A stretch of 64,000 nucleotides of DNA from Podospora comata (lineage: Eukaryota; Ascomycota; Sordariomycetes; Sordariales; Podosporaceae): NCBI GenBank assembly GCA_017354895.1, contig CP071497.1, positions 1,178,001-1,242,000 of the forward strand, read 5' to 3'. This document shows, one piece after another, positions 32,168-44,332 of the stretch (positions are counted from its first letter, which is position 1; every line of letters begins with the position of its first letter). The notes below the pieces were generated by a model, which saw only the letters and a program-made list of their open reading frames with translations, made no database searches and was not told the DNA's origin. The position numbers were made by a program, and so were the translations under genes.

Positions 32168-33646
32168 ATGCCAACACTGCGAACTTTCACCCGTTTTGTC
32201 AACTACATCAACGCCGTATCGATCGCGGCACAGGAAGAAACCCGCCTCCACGACGTCGGGGCTATCTCACACGCGGAAGCTTTCAGGATACAAACATCAC
32301 CTGAGGCAACAGACCTACTCCAGCCCTTTGTCCAAATTTACCAGGTACTACGTCAGAGCAAACGCGACGAACTCTCCGAGAACAAAACACTCATATTCAA
32401 CAACCACCTCGAAGCCATCCAATGCATCGATGATCAAGATTGCGAAGCAACGCTGGTGGCAGCTCAAAATTTCAAGACACCCCTCCCTCAGCAAGGCGAT
32501 GTCTCTGTCAAGATTTAGGTACCTAACATCACCAAAAAAGAGACACACCCAGTCCCTGCCTCTGCTAGGTAGCCTTCCAGCTTACTTCAACCAAACCGAA
32601 AATAAAGTCAAGCAAGCTGATCTCGCGTGCACAATGATGGCTCATTGGGTGCCCGCCTCCCTGGTTAGAGTCTCCCTCAACGAGAGCGAGTTCATCGAGG
32701 AGTTACGTCAATACAACAGCCCTGATGATGTTGTGGAGGGCACAGCAAAGATGATCCAGATCACGGCTGGGTGGTTACCTTTTCTTAATAGGGTGATGGG
32801 AGCCGAGATGGAGAACCCGCACGAGACTGGCAGGCCACATACGCGTACTGATAAGCTAGTTAATTTAGGGATGAAGAATACTTCTTTTGGGGATGGGCCT
32901 GGGGCGGGGAATTCCGGGCCAGGGTTGGATTTTGACAAGATGGGGGACTTTGAACCAACTGAAGACTTTGGACTGTTCAGCAGCAGGGCACTTTTTGACA
33001 AGGTTTTCAGCGGCGTGTCTGGGGATGGACTTGCGAGGATGCAGTTACATGGGCATAGCCAATTGACGATTGCGTCAAACGAGACAGCGACTGTCATGAC
33101 AAATTTGGATGTGCAATCTGGTCCTTTGGCGGGGAATATGGTTGTTAATTGGTCTGGTGGCAGGGGCGTCACGAGATTGGGGGAACATATGGAGTTTTAT
33201 GGGAGTGCTGATTTCACCTGGGAGCGGGTGGAGAGTTATGTCAACTTTCCTCTTGAGGTCCAGAAGTATGGGTATGGGTTCCAGAAGCCAACGGAGGGTA
33301 TGAAATTCGCTTTGGGTGTGATGCTGACTTAGTTGGATGTTCTGTTGGTGTATGTTGGGTTCGTCCTTTCCCGTTTTTGCTTGGAAGAGGGAGTGGCAGG
33401 GAGATCAATGTCACTTGGCGAGACTTGCATGATTTGCTGGCTCTGGCTTGGAAGTCGGAGACGTATGTTACTGTGGCGGGGAAGCCGGGGGATATGATGA
33501 AATGGGGTGTTCCCACTGCAGAGACTGCAGAGGAGTGTGTTTGTGAGGGAGAGTTTGAGCTGGTGGATCGGAGAGGGACTGGGAAGGAGATACTGAGACA
33601 GGAATACTTCTTGATCTCGGGTCTCATAGACAAATACCGTGGGTAG
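32168..33646 (+). pseudogene. Middle and C-terminal part of the same membrane protein, broken
   Basis: An ATG at 32168 opens 116 codons (MPTLRTFTRFVNYINAV). A frame in another phase at about 32569-33332 continues with YFNQTENKVKQADLACTM and LHGHSQLTIASNETATVMT. After a TAG at 33330 the same frame reads a hydrophobic helix (LDVLLVYVGFVLS), and a further frame at 33377-33646 carries WRDLHDLLALAWKSE. Between 32518 and 32569 there are intron-like ends (GTACCT, GCTAG) but the phases do not match, so either the junction or the sequence is damaged. Two N-x-T sites and a Gly/Asn-rich part suit an extracellular domain. Function unknown. Confidence 0.42.
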
Positions 33647-35812
33647 AAAGCATCAATATCAAAAGTAATCCAGGTGACTGTTAGTAACATGTAAACTCGT
33701 TGTGCTCAGCCCCCGTCAGGATGGTGTTGGCAAAGCTGCCCTTTCTGCAGAAGTCTCAGACGATCCCATGAGGTGTCATATGTCAAGGTCGAAGACAGCT
33801 TTGGATACCTAGGTAATTTTCGCTTGGGCTGTTGGCATCAACGACACTGCTACCCAAAAAGCTCGTCCTTCCAACCCCATGTCTCTTAGGATAAGGCCAA
33901 GTGAAGACACCGATATTCATCACATGGACACTGTCCCGCAACATCCGACATGGCAACATCCGTCTGGATCACATCCAGTAGATCAAAGGCAGCCAATTGC
34001 GCTGATCTCGTTACCTAATTGGGTCCTGCTCAAGGTAGATTGCTTCCCAACAGGGCCATGTTTGACCGCAACTTCACGAAAAGCAACGCCTGGAATCAAT
34101 ATTGGCAAAGAAGGCTGGCTCGACAACCCTCCAAAAGTAGATGTAGATGGTGTGAGCTCTTTATGCATTCTTACCACCTTATTGTTGTTCAGTCAACTCT
34201 TGGTGGCGCTATAATTGACAAAAGGTTTAGAAGTTCCACGCCTGAGGTCCTGCTGTACAACCCAGAGGAGTCTTAGAATGATCATGTGTTGTGGTCGAAC
34301 CTTTGCTGTGCCACGCAGAGCTGTGGACGCTTACTGTGGTCTCAACACATTGAACTCGATTGGCTGGGTCATGCCGGATTTAGTATGTGGCTTCATGAGA
34401 TCCATCACCGGTGTCCATACCGGTAACCACCCGGCAATCGCGATCCGAAAGATGTGGCGTTGTATTCTTCCTTGGCATACGGCTTCCAAGCATGCAGAAA
34501 GGGATCAATAGATCGATCTTGATGCCGACCTCCGATCCTCTTCACCATGGGCTTTTGGGCACCATCGGCCCTTGCCCAGCTTGTTCAGGAGAAGCAATGA
34601 ACCTCTACGGCTGTGCTAGCACACAAGAGAGATAGCTGCGCGGATCAAGCTTCGCGGAAGGAAGGCAAGCGGGAGGCCACCGGCCCTTCCCGGCCACAGT
34701 CGGAGTTATTGATATTGACCTACCAGTTCACCATGTTGAATAGAGTTTAGCTCCGGGTGATTGAACCCTTTGATTTCTGGGGTACTCTGTCTTGGCTGTC
34801 AAAGATCTGCTGGCGGTGGATGGTACTGCCGATCACTGCTGGTAAGGGCATGACGACCTGGTGCTGGCACAGCTGACTCGGGAACGCTGTGTTTGGGCTA
34901 GCGCCATCTCGCAAGCTATTTTAGCCTCAAGATCTGCGATGTCAAATGTGGGAAGGGATCGTTGCACTGCAGAAGCCACATCGCGTTTTTTCTGAAGAAG
35001 CGGGATTGGCACTATTGGGTATTGGGGCTTGATTTGTCTATCCACTCGCGGCCCTGCGATTTCTTGCCGAGTCGGCCCTGTTACGGGTATGCCTTGTCCC
35101 CTGCCAGTTCATCAGACAATCATCTGAGCTTATACCAACGTCGGCGAGTTGCTGGAATGAATGCTCTTGGCCGGTAACCTGGAAGCATGACTCCAGGCAT
35201 GAAAATTGGACCCTAAGCAAAGGCATCATGTTTCAACTGTTTGGATTGCCCGGGCGCGGTATTTGAGCCGGCCTGTGTCCCAATTTCAGCAGGAATGGTA
35301 AGTGAATTCGATTGCCAGGCAAGACACTGCAATGGCTGCAGAGGAGAGACTGGGAGGGTGAGAAGCCATGATCGCCGCAGGAGGTATGCTTTCGTGAACA
35401 GTCACGGTTTGTGACGTTGTAAAAATTGAAGGCTTTGCGTTGCCAAACGCGGCGACATGAGGTCGCCTGTAAGTGGTTCACAGATCCTGACTCGGCTTAG
35501 GAGGATCTAGGGGTTTCACAGCGATCTCATTGGGCCTCGCTCACCGCGATGCTATGGCATCTGAATCATTGTCATCTCAACTGAGTAACCCGTCTGAGTC
35601 TAGCTCAAGATCCTCGGCATTCCTCTCATGTGCCTTCATTGAAAACCCTGTCCGTGACTCATGCCGGGACTACCCTGTTGCTGATCGTCGCGAAGCTTGG
35701 CCTTGAGGATCACTGGATAGAGCTCTGCGCGGCAACTGCGTTTTCCATGCTTTCCACGACAGAGCCTCGCTGAAAGTCGGTGACTTGGTGACAGATGGAC
35801 GCGAGATTGGCC
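33647..35812. other. Long intergenic stretch, no gene seen
   Basis: More than 2 kb without a frame over about 110 codons, without splice-supported coding and without repeats that I can see. Confidence 0.5.
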
Positions 35813-35818
35813 TATAAG
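35813..35818 (+). promoter_or_regulatory. TATA-like box of the HsbA-like gene
   Basis: TATAAG in the context CCTATAAGAGG, about 140 bases before the start codon. A long CA/CT-rich leader without ATG follows, as in strongly expressed ascomycete genes. Confidence 0.45.
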
Positions 35819-35956
35819 AGGCCCTCTCATCCTCCAGCTTCATCCAGACATCTTCTCCATCACTCATCACAACTCTTCATCCAACAGCCCACCCACACTC
35901 AACCACTTAACCCAACACCTTTCCAGCCTTCATAAGCTCACTTCACAACCGCCAAA

Positions 35957-36700
35957 ATGGTCTCTTTCCGCAACATCATCGCTGGCACTATTGCCCTTGC
36001 TGCCCCCGCCATGGCTGCTCTCACCTCCACCCAGATTGCCGATACGCTCAGGACCTTGACAGCCAGGTCCCAGGCTCTCCAGGCTCCCGCTCAGCAGATC
36101 ACCATCATCAATGGCCCTCTCATCGTCATTGGCCTTGGCCCTTTCCCTGTTTGCCCCCTTACATGCCTACCCTCCAAGTGAAAGGCTATTAATTCCTCCG
36201 CCAGCAAATCATCCAAGGTTTCACTGAGATCATCACCATCACCACTGCCGCCGTCCCTCAGATTACTGCCACCCCTAGATTCGAGCTCGACGCCGACCGG
36301 AAGACCGTCGCCGACGCCTTCCGCGAGTTTGTCCGTGTCCACCAGGTGCTTCTCAACATCTTGATCGGAAAGGCTGGCCTCTTCCAGACCGTCCCCATCA
36401 TTGGACAGCCCGTTGCCGCCGTCCTTCGCCAGCTCGAGTCTATTGTTGATGTGAGCCTTTTCTACCACTAAGCATGACTGAACTTGAACGCTGACCAGAC
36501 AGTCTGCTGCTTTTGCCCTCATCGATGTCGTCGCTGGCACCAACGGTGTCCCCGAGCAGGCCAACTCTCTCGGCAACACCATTGAAATTGCCGTCAAGAG
36601 CTACGAGGGTCTCCAGGTTACCAAGCGTGAGAATGTCATTCCCGCTGCTGCCGTCAAGGCCGCCCCCATCGGTCGCCGCGCTCAGATGATCGCTGCCTAA
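35957..36700 (+). CDS. Secreted HsbA-like (hydrophobic surface-binding) protein
   Basis: Three exons (35957-36148, 36205-36450, 36503-36700) give 211 residues. The N-terminus is a signal peptide (MVSFRNIIAGTIALAAPAMA). The rest is helical and Ala/Val/Ile-rich with few aromatic residues: IADTLRTLTARSQALQAPAQ, VADAFREFVRVHQVLLNIL and FALIDVVAGTNGVPEQANSL. This is the layout of fungal HsbA or galactomannoprotein-type cell wall proteins. Intron 2 (GTGAGC, GCTGAC, GACAG) is clear. Intron 1 has an acceptor at 36204 and a weaker GTTTGC donor; the frames agree on both sides. The alanine-rich ORF uses strongly C-ending codons, suggesting high expression. The likely site is the cell wall or medium, binding hydrophobic surfaces; the family assignment is by layout, not by a diagnostic motif. 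Confidence 0.7.
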
Positions 36701-37382
36701 GTTGCTGGCTGGCGGGCTTTGGTCTAGAGAGAAGATACGAATAATGCTGGACACGATTCTATGAAGGATAATGGGATGGGGGAAAAGTTGTGAGTTGGAC
36801 AAGCGGTACCTAGTTAGCGCTGAATTTACATGCTTTGCTTTTGTTTTCACTTACTACATCGCATTTCTGCACCCTTTGTGACAAGTTGTCAATCGTGTCT
36901 TTACAGGCTCTGGTTGCCACTATTGGCTGGCTGCTGCATCATCACAACTGTTTAAAGAAGGAAGGCGATGTGACTCTGTCAATAAGCAATTCAGGGGTTC
37001 AGGGGCTGTCATGGTGACAAAGAAGATGGTCTGTGCACACCCACTGCGGATTTGTCAGACTTTCAACTCTGGAACATACTACATACATACGTCAAAGAAG
37101 TGGGATGAAGAGACAATAATTTTGCTGATTTGGCCATGTGCTTGATACCCAATCAAGCCCGACAATTTGGTCCGAGTTGTTGATCAGCCCGTGTAATTGG
37201 CTGCCGGGTAACACCGGTGATGTCACAAACCTGGCTGCTGGGTCAAGGCTTGGCAATTTGGGGCACAGGCGCAGTTGCATCATAACTGTCGATCAGCAAC
37301 ATAAAAAAACCAGCGACCCTCTCCATCAGTGAGACAATGTTTTCATCCACATACTATACATAGCATCGTTATACCGGCTACC
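36701..37382. other. Intergenic, no gene seen
   Basis: Holds the 3' region of the HsbA-like gene and the promoter of the lipase. No further feature seen. Confidence 0.5.
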
Positions 37383-38969
37383 ATGAAGCCATTTCCAGAA
37401 GCTCCCGGGGGCCACACCCCTAAGACCTTCCCCTTCAACCTCCTCCGATGGCGATTCCTCCCCATCTTCCTCGGCCTAAGCTACATCCTCTACTGCAAAC
37501 TCACCTCCCAACCCATCCTCGCCCACCCACTCCCCCAACACACTGGCCCCTATGCCGTCGGCGCAATCGATATCGAATCCCCCGTTATGCCCGTGCGCAC
37601 CATCGACACAGCACGATTCAAGGCAACTTCCACCCCCGCCTTCGACCTCCAAACCGTCCTCTTCACCGTTTACTACCCCACCACCTACGCCGCCGCCAAA
37701 GCCTCAACCGTCAAACGCCACCCTTGGATCCCACGACCACTTTACCTCCGTGCTCAGGGTTACGCCAAGGCGGCGCACATCAGCAACTGGCTTGTCAATA
37801 AAATCTTCGAGATTGCACTTAAGACGCTGGCCGGGAGCATCACCATCCCCGCTGCGGTTGACGCCCCGCTAAGCGACACCGCGACGAGATACTCCCAGTT
37901 TGCGACTTCATGGGACAAGGCAGAGACACAGGAGCAGGTGCTGGAGAATGCACAGGTGGGAGGTCACCCCGTTATCATCTTTTCCCATGGGACTGTATCC
38001 AGTAGGACGGATTACTCCCATTATGCTGGGGAGCTCGCGGCGAGGGGGTATGTGGTTGTTATGCTTGAGCATCGAGACGGGTCTTGCCCGGGGAGTATGA
38101 TCAAGCGGAAGGGACTGCCGAAGGAGAAGAGGCTCCTTTTCGATGAGAGTGAGGTTGAAACTGCTGATGGGAGGGAGATCAGCGTGGAGGACTTCCACAA
38201 GGCGCAGCTCAGCTTTCGGGAGGCGGAGATTGAAGAGGCGGTTAGGGTTATGAAGTTGATTAATATGGGGCGAGGCGCGGATGTGTATGGGTTGAACCCC
38301 AGAGGCGAGGGGGTGGATCTTGTCAACTGGGCCGGGCGGTTGAACACAGATGAGATGATAATTGCCGGACATAGTTATGGAGCGACTGGGGCCATGCAAG
38401 CTTTACGAGGAGGGCCGACGCCAATGAGGCCGTTCAAGGGCGCTATCATCCTTGACCCTGGGAAGCAAAGCGGTCCATTGAACAGAGATATCAACGTCCC
38501 CATGCTTGTGGTGCACAGCAATTCTTGGAGCAGCAAGACGAGCATCTTTTATGGAAGGGCGCACTTTGACACGGTGAAGGAGATTGTGGAGGAGAATAAT
38601 GAGAGGGGGAATCCGACTTGGTTTATGACTTCTCTGGGCACCTCGCATCCCAGTGTGACGGACGCGCCGTTATTGGAGCCTTGGATTCTGAGCTTCACGA
38701 CTGGGGCAACAATTGATGTTTATCAGGGGTTGAGACAGTATGTACATGTTGCGGAGGACTTCTTGGCGTTTTTGGGTGATGGAAAGGCAAGGGGGTTGCT
38801 GGCTGAGAGGGCTGAGTTTCCGCAGTACGATGCTGGTTCTGGGTTGGGGATGTGGCAGCCTGGCCAGGGTGATAACCAGCAGGCTTGGGAGGAGAAGGGG
38901 GAGTGGTGGGATTGGAGGAGTTACTGGCAGATTCATGTGTCTCCTGCGGGAAATGGTGACAAGAACTGA
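37383..38969 (+). CDS. Platelet-activating factor acetylhydrolase-like lipase
   Basis: The 528-residue chain from ATG 37383 has a hydrophobic segment at residues 21-38 (signal anchor) and then an alpha/beta-hydrolase fold. PVIIFSHGTVSSRTDYSHYA and GYVVVMLEHRDGSCPGS are the strand and oxyanion region of the PAF-AH family (PF03403). The nucleophile elbow is GHSYGA with Ser at 331. The acid is probably Asp358 in ILDPGK and the base His422 in TSHPSV. The family hydrolyses short or oxidised acyl chains from phospholipids. The fold is complete, with no intron and no break. Codon bias differs between the C-rich first third and the G-rich last third, a strand-composition switch also seen in other genes here. 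An upstream in-frame non-ATG stretch reaches 37329. Confidence 0.88.
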   Translation: MKPFPEAPGGHTPKTFPFNLLRWRFLPIFLGLSYILYCKLTSQPILAHPLPQHTGPYAVGAIDIESPVMPVRTIDTARFKATSTPAFDLQTVLFTVYYPTTYAAAKASTVKRHPWIPRPLYLRAQGYAKAAHISNWLVNKIFEIALKTLAGSITIPAAVDAPLSDTATRYSQFATSWDKAETQEQVLENAQVGGHPVIIFSHGTVSSRTDYSHYAGELAARGYVVVMLEHRDGSCPGSMIKRKGLPKEKRLLFDESEVETADGREISVEDFHKAQLSFREAEIEEAVRVMKLINMGRGADVYGLNPRGEGVDLVNWAGRLNTDEMIIAGHSYGATGAMQALRGGPTPMRPFKGAIILDPGKQSGPLNRDINVPMLVVHSNSWSSKTSIFYGRAHFDTVKEIVEENNERGNPTWFMTSLGTSHPSVTDAPLLEPWILSFTTGATIDVYQGLRQYVHVAEDFLAFLGDGKARGLLAERAEFPQYDAGSGLGMWQPGQGDNQQAWEEKGEWWDWRSYWQIHVSPAGNGDKN

Positions 38970-40193
38970 GACAGTAGTGATCTGCCTTGACTTTTAGATC
39001 ATTGTTTTCAGCAGGAGAGTTATCGGTGTCAGGTATGTCCATGATTAATGAATAAATAACGACAAGACTTTTTACACCTCTGGATTACACCATGATCTTT
39101 ATCGCCTCTACCGGCACTCAGCTGCTCGCAGCAATATCTATTTATCGGTTGTAATATGTCATGTGCCCAACAGTTCAACCTCACCGCGGGTGGAAGGGGC
39201 TCACTACACCCTCAACAAGACAGTATTTCTCTTCTGGCTGTTGCTTGATGCTGTTCCACGGAGGCCTTGAATTTCAATCTGGATAAAGCTATATATTTTG
39301 CCCAGGAGTTCCGGTTCACGGTACCCTGAAACCTCGACAACACACATGCTCAACCGATTTCCAATGTTAATCCCGGAAGGCCATTCTTCAGTTCCCCCGC
39401 GTTGACTGAAATCTTGGCTTTCGACTTCCCTTCATCATCCTTCACATCCCAGATGCGCTTCCAACGATAGGCAGGCTACATAGTCTTTGCTTGACGTCCG
39501 ATGGTCCCATAGGTGCTTGTTCCAGGTTATGCATTGTTGATTGATAGATTTCCCTCTCGTGCATATAAAATCCCGCTCTGCTCATCGAGCACGTGGTGAA
39601 TATCTGGCGCCGGGATGGTGATGAATCCGAGGAATATTCCCGGATAATTACTGGGCTGCGCCTCTCCATACGGCGCGATTGCTTGTTGTTGCACACGAAG
39701 TGCAAAATAACAGGGTGTGGGCATCTTGTTATACCAGTATCTTTCAGCATGGCTAATGTTTCCGTACTAGAGCGGAGGTTGAGCATGCTTTCCCAGATAT
39801 TCAGATATGAACAACTACCGGCTAACCTTTGATATGTCTATGATCGTTAAAATGACTTTTTGCCTTCGTCATGTCACTTCATTGATGATTCAGTCTCAGT
39901 CATCTAAAGCATCACATGAGTGCTAACCCTACACTCCCATGTCTGTATCATGAGGGCTGCCATTAAACTTGGATATTTCCCGAACTCACTAACCTCGTTA
40001 TTTTCGATACCTATGGAGTCACGGAGTAATATTGACTTTGGATTATCGAGATCGCCATGAATGCCACGCTCCAAATGGCGCTGTGATACATGTATTTGCT
40101 TAAGGCTGGTACCTTGTTGTTACCGGCTTGAATAAATACGATGATGGTACCATAACCTCCTCTAACTACCATAGAATTACGTCCATCCTCGAT
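38970..40193. other. Intergenic, no gene seen
   Basis: Only scattered short frames; no domain or RNA gene. Confidence 0.5.
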
Positions 40194-40676
40194 TCAAAAC
40201 CCAAGGTATTCCACACCCCCAAAGTTAAAACTCCACCACCCCCACAACTGATCCTCGCTCTTCACCCCTTGAACCAAAGACCAGGATGCCCTCCCACTCC
40301 CATCATACGGCGTCCTCACCCAAGTCGCCACATAGTTATATATCTTCATCCCCCTCATCTTTATCAAAATACCCATTCACCTCCGCCACCGCCGCTCAAG
40401 GCACACCTCATCAAGCGAACTGGTCGCCAGCCTGTCCTCCTGATCCGAGTACATCTTTATCTCCCCTGCTAATCTGTACGCCTAATTTCAAATCGGCCAG
40501 ACGCGTTTACATACCAGGGAGGGGTGAGCGTCGTTGCGGTGGAGGCGGATAATGAATTTGGCTGGGAATTCGGTGCGGCCTGGGAGGGCAAAAATGTCGG
40601 TTCGGGGCCGGGGTTTTTCCTGGGCTCGGTCGAAGAAGATTGAAGAGGGGGAGGAGGCGGGGTCGGGGTTGTTCAT
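40194..40676 (-). pseudogene. Possible small gene remnant, unassigned
   Basis: A minus-strand ATG at 40676 encodes DRAQEKPRPRTDIFALPGR and FPAKFIIRLHRNDAHPSL up to a GTATGT donor at 40514. A TACAG acceptor at 40474 would leave a 41-nt intron, after which the frame soon stops. A separate frame at 40194-40376 encodes a Trp/Gly-rich end (GRASWSLVQGVKSEDQLWGW). No family recognised; it may be a decayed gene or chance. Confidence 0.22.
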
Positions 40677-41583
40677 GGTTGTTGAGATAGGGTAGAAGGG
40701 TTGTGGGTGTTGCTGAGATGGGATCCTTTTGACTACTTGTTAAGTCAAGATAGGTAGCCTGTGTCCCTGCTGAAGCGAAAGGTAGGTACCCATGGGCTAC
40801 GTTACTCTGGACTGTTGATAAGAGATGAGAGCTTGACCCGTTGAAAGTGACTGATCTAACTTAGCATGTTCTGCCAGCGATCCATCTCACCTGTCTGTGT
40901 GGGTCTAGCTAAAGGTGGACCTGAGGAGCACCACACTGGTTGCTTGGCACAGGAATGTCAAAAGATCGATTCAGACGTCCTGTGTCTTATACCGTGGTAA
41001 TAATTGGGCTTAGCTTATGATAGACCAATAGAGCTTGGATCAATACGTTTATTGCTAAGACTATATCCATAGAGAGCATAGATGATGTTATTAGAAAGTG
41101 TGAAGATGCGACCCTACCTCACCTGACTCACCTTTCTGACTTTAGCCCTGGTAACAGTGGTAAAGACCTTGGCCTACGGCCTTCCCCTGATACAATTAAC
41201 GTTCCAAGATACTCTTATTTAAGGATAAAATGTGTGGGAGAGTTCAGGACTCGGCTTTCGGCCTTATTGTCTCTATTTTGGTACTCCATAGATCTTAAAT
41301 ATTGGTTGGATTCCCATGCTCTTTATCGCTTACCTTTCTTTTATGTCTGGCAGTTAATTTATACCTGTAGTGTGGGCTGCTCCAGTGGGGCGGAGCAGGC
41401 AGATCTATTCCCATAAATTTTGCTTTGACCCACTCGTACTGGTTGGTGTGAAGTGTGAGTGTAGGTTGGCTTGCCAGCTCGCTCTACCAGGTTACCCCAA
41501 ATACATCGTCAGTTACTACACACTTCTTTTGCTCTGGGCTCACCACAATACCTGTCATCTATCGGTTACCTAGGTTTGCTTCC
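40677..41583. other. Intergenic, no gene seen
   Basis: Composition becomes AT-richer toward the minisatellite. No coding signal. Confidence 0.5.
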
Positions 41584-41820
41584 ACAGAAAGCTTAGGTAG
41601 GTAAATAACTTTATTAGAGGGTCTACATAGCGTTTGATATTGTTAGGAAGCTTAGGTAATGGTATTAGAAAGTTTAGATAATTTAATTAGAAACCTTAAA
41701 TAAAGTTGTTTGAACATTGAAATATGGCCTTTAGAAAGCTTAGTTAAAGTCTTTAGAAAGCTTGGATAAAGACTTTAAAAAGCTTAGATAAAATCTTTAA
41801 AAAGCTTAAATTATATCTAT
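41584..41820. repeat. 22-bp minisatellite, array 1
   Basis: Degenerate units of 22 bp repeat around a core AAAGCTTAGA. Four near-contiguous units occupy about 41735-41820, three lie at 41643-41708, and an isolated unit lies near 41586. AT-rich. A second array with the same period and core lies at 48366-48505. Confidence 0.75.
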
Positions 41821-42735
41821 GGAGGGCTGGGGTATCATATATCAGAAGCTAAGACAATATGTAGAACTCCCCCCTGGTTGTCAGACCCACACTCTGGATT
41901 ACTCTTGATTAAAGCTTTTGTTGGTATTTTACACAGTCTCTTAACGCTTCCAGGTTTCTTTTCCTGTTGCATAGATTTTCTCACATCATCATCAGTCTTC
42001 ACCTATTTTCTGCTTCACTTTTACCACCGGTGGCCGTCCCACAATCAGTGATACTCCTCCGACTCCATCAACTGCTCAACCAGAACTCTGATGACAGTCT
42101 CCGGGACCGCAACATGCGTCTTGATATCATCGGAATTTGCCCTGACGGGATGTGTAGGAAGCCAGCGCGGAGTGGCTCACGCCGGCACAGACACATAGCC
42201 AGCGACGAGTATAGCTCCGACTCGCAAAAGGACGACCCCGCGTCGTCTGGCCGCCCAGATGATGGTTTCGTGAGGAGTTATCTTGGTTGATGGATCACTA
42301 GAAACCGCCGCCATTGGACATTACCGCCCCCACCGCCCGTGAGTTCCCTTCCAACGGCTTGCCAGGCGGTATGCTTCCAATCTCGCGCCATCTTATCTCA
42401 TCGCCAACCTCACCTGACGATGCCTATATTTCAATCTTATCTCATGGATAAAAGCGGCAAATCTTCCCCCAATACGGCCACGCAAGCACAGCCCTTCCCC
42501 CGCCTTACTCATCTGCGACTTGTCTTTTCCAGAGTTCTGCGTACCGGCCACTGTGCTTCTCTTCACCACATTTCCCATCGCACTGTTTCTCGAGGAGCGT
42601 ATCACGCTGTGTATGCCGCATCGCGTATCTTGGGTATATGCCTTTCTTAGGATTCCCTTCTCCCTTCCGCTCGCACTCTGGAATCATTCGCACACTAACC
42701 GACATTACCGACTACAGTTCAACCCATCCCACATC
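41821..42735. other. Intergenic, no gene seen
   Basis: An open frame at 41967-42290 begins with TTG and lacks an ATG before its middle, so it is not called. No other feature. Confidence 0.45.
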
Positions 42736-44332
42736 ATGGACAGCCTCCCATCTCGACTTGATTCTCTGCGTCCAAAGATTGTGGAGCTGATGCGCATTGG
42801 TGGCACGCCTGGCCTCTCACTCGGTGCCATGCACCAGGGCACCCAAGTGTACTTCGCCAGCTACGGCTACCGCGATGTCGAGTAACGATTGTTTCCAAAC
42901 GACGAGTCGATTCTTCCCGTTTGCTCTCTGACCAAGGCTGTTACCTCTGCGGACTTGGGAATCGTGGTCGATAAAAAGAAAACGAGATGAAACACGCTGG
43001 TCAAGGACGCGCTGCCTTCGCCGGACATCCAAGATGAAATCCATCAGAACCAGATGACCATCGCCGATCTTCTCTGCCACCGATCGGCCATGACTTGGGG
43101 TGACAATATGCTCATCGGCACTGACAGCAACATCCTCGTCAGCAGCGCAGGCTCGATGAAATATCTCAACAGTCAGACACGACTTCTACCATTCCGCGGT
43201 CAGTTTGCCTACAACAATCTAGCGTACGAGCTCGCTGACAAAGTTATCGAGTCTCTCAGCAAAGAGTCGTTCTTCGACTTTATCCACAGTCGCATCTTTG
43301 ACCGTGGGGCGTGACGCGCACCTACCTCAAAACACCCCCATCTGACCTCGACAATGTCGGAAAGTGCTACAATGCTCTGGACGACGAGACCTCGCACCCA
43401 TCACCTGTGTCAGATTGGGAGACGACTGGCTCAGCGGTCCCCATGCGGGCATGAGGCCCTGCGTTAAAGACCTGATGAATCTGTGCAAAGCGTTCATCAA
43501 AGCATTCGACCAACAAATTTCCACCGGAGAGCCATCTACCGAAGGACTACCGCGGAAGCAGGTCGCGAATCTGATGTCAGCAAAGATCTTCATGGACCAG
43601 CCATCAAGAATGAGGCGTCATATGGCTTTGGCTGGGCCCGCGTTCAGCCTCCCGGAAGAATGGGTCAGATTGGCATCAATCCCCATTTGATGCCCGAGGG
43701 GATGCCCGTTGTCGGCAAAGGAGTACCGTCCCGCTTGGTTATTTTCCACAAAGGAAGCATGCCTGGCACATTGGCTCTCAACATGCTTGTTCCTGACACG
43801 GAAAGCGCCATCTGCATCACACCCAACGCACTGGTTTTTAACGACGTCCCTGACTGGGTTGGGCAGCTGCTTCTGGAGGAGTTTCTCGAGGTTCCGACCC
43901 ACAAACGCAACGATTACATCGCGGCAGCCAAGATTTCAGCAGCTACAAATCTCCGGTGGTACCCTGATCTCGTTGAGGAACTTGAGCGAATACGGATGAG
44001 CGGGCCATTGTCGCGGAATCTGAGTGCTTATGCCGGGACGTACTGGGATAAGTTAATATCGTCAAGGTTGTTGTTACCGTGGAGGAAGCCCATCTCTACT
44101 GGGCTCTTCAGGGCATCAAGACCGAGAAATTTCGACCACTCACTATGAGGATGACGTATTCACTTGGCTCCAGCCACGCAACGAGTTATCACGGCATGAA
44201 CGATGGGTTGGTACGGACCAAGGGCCGAGCTTCTGGAAGGTGGAGTTTAAGGTTGGGCCAGATGGCAATCCTGATCGTCTGTACTAGTTCCATGACAATG
44301 ATGTTCCAGTAGACGAGTACAAGAAAGAGTAA
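42736..44332 (+). pseudogene. Beta-lactamase-fold (class C/transpeptidase-like) serine hydrolase, decayed
   Basis: From ATG 42736 the chain reads MDSLPSRLDSLRPKIVELM and SLGAMHQGTQVYFASYGYRD. It continues with the SxxK motif in SLTKAVTSADLG and the YxN motif in FAYNNLAYELADKVIE. Later blocks are GDDWLSGPHAGMRPCVKDLM, YGFGWARVQPPGRMGQIG, VPSRLVIFHKGSMPG and a C-terminal lipocalin-like end (TYSLGSSHATSYH lies in a shifted frame). Fungal members of this family are serine hydrolases, many of them lactamase-like or lovD-like esterases. It is broken by in-frame stops (at the end of YRDVE near 42882 and at 42987) and by several frame changes, for example near 43312, 43595 and 44055. Catalytic Ser, Lys and Tyr codons survive. 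No intron is evident. Confidence 0.85.

Noticed and set aside
41584-41820. CRISPR-like repeat array
   Set aside because: The units are contiguous and degenerate, without unique spacers, in a eukaryote; it is a minisatellite.
41967-42290. Hydrophobic-start open frame resembling a signal peptide
   Set aside because: The frame begins with TTG, and the first ATG lies past the hydrophobic part.
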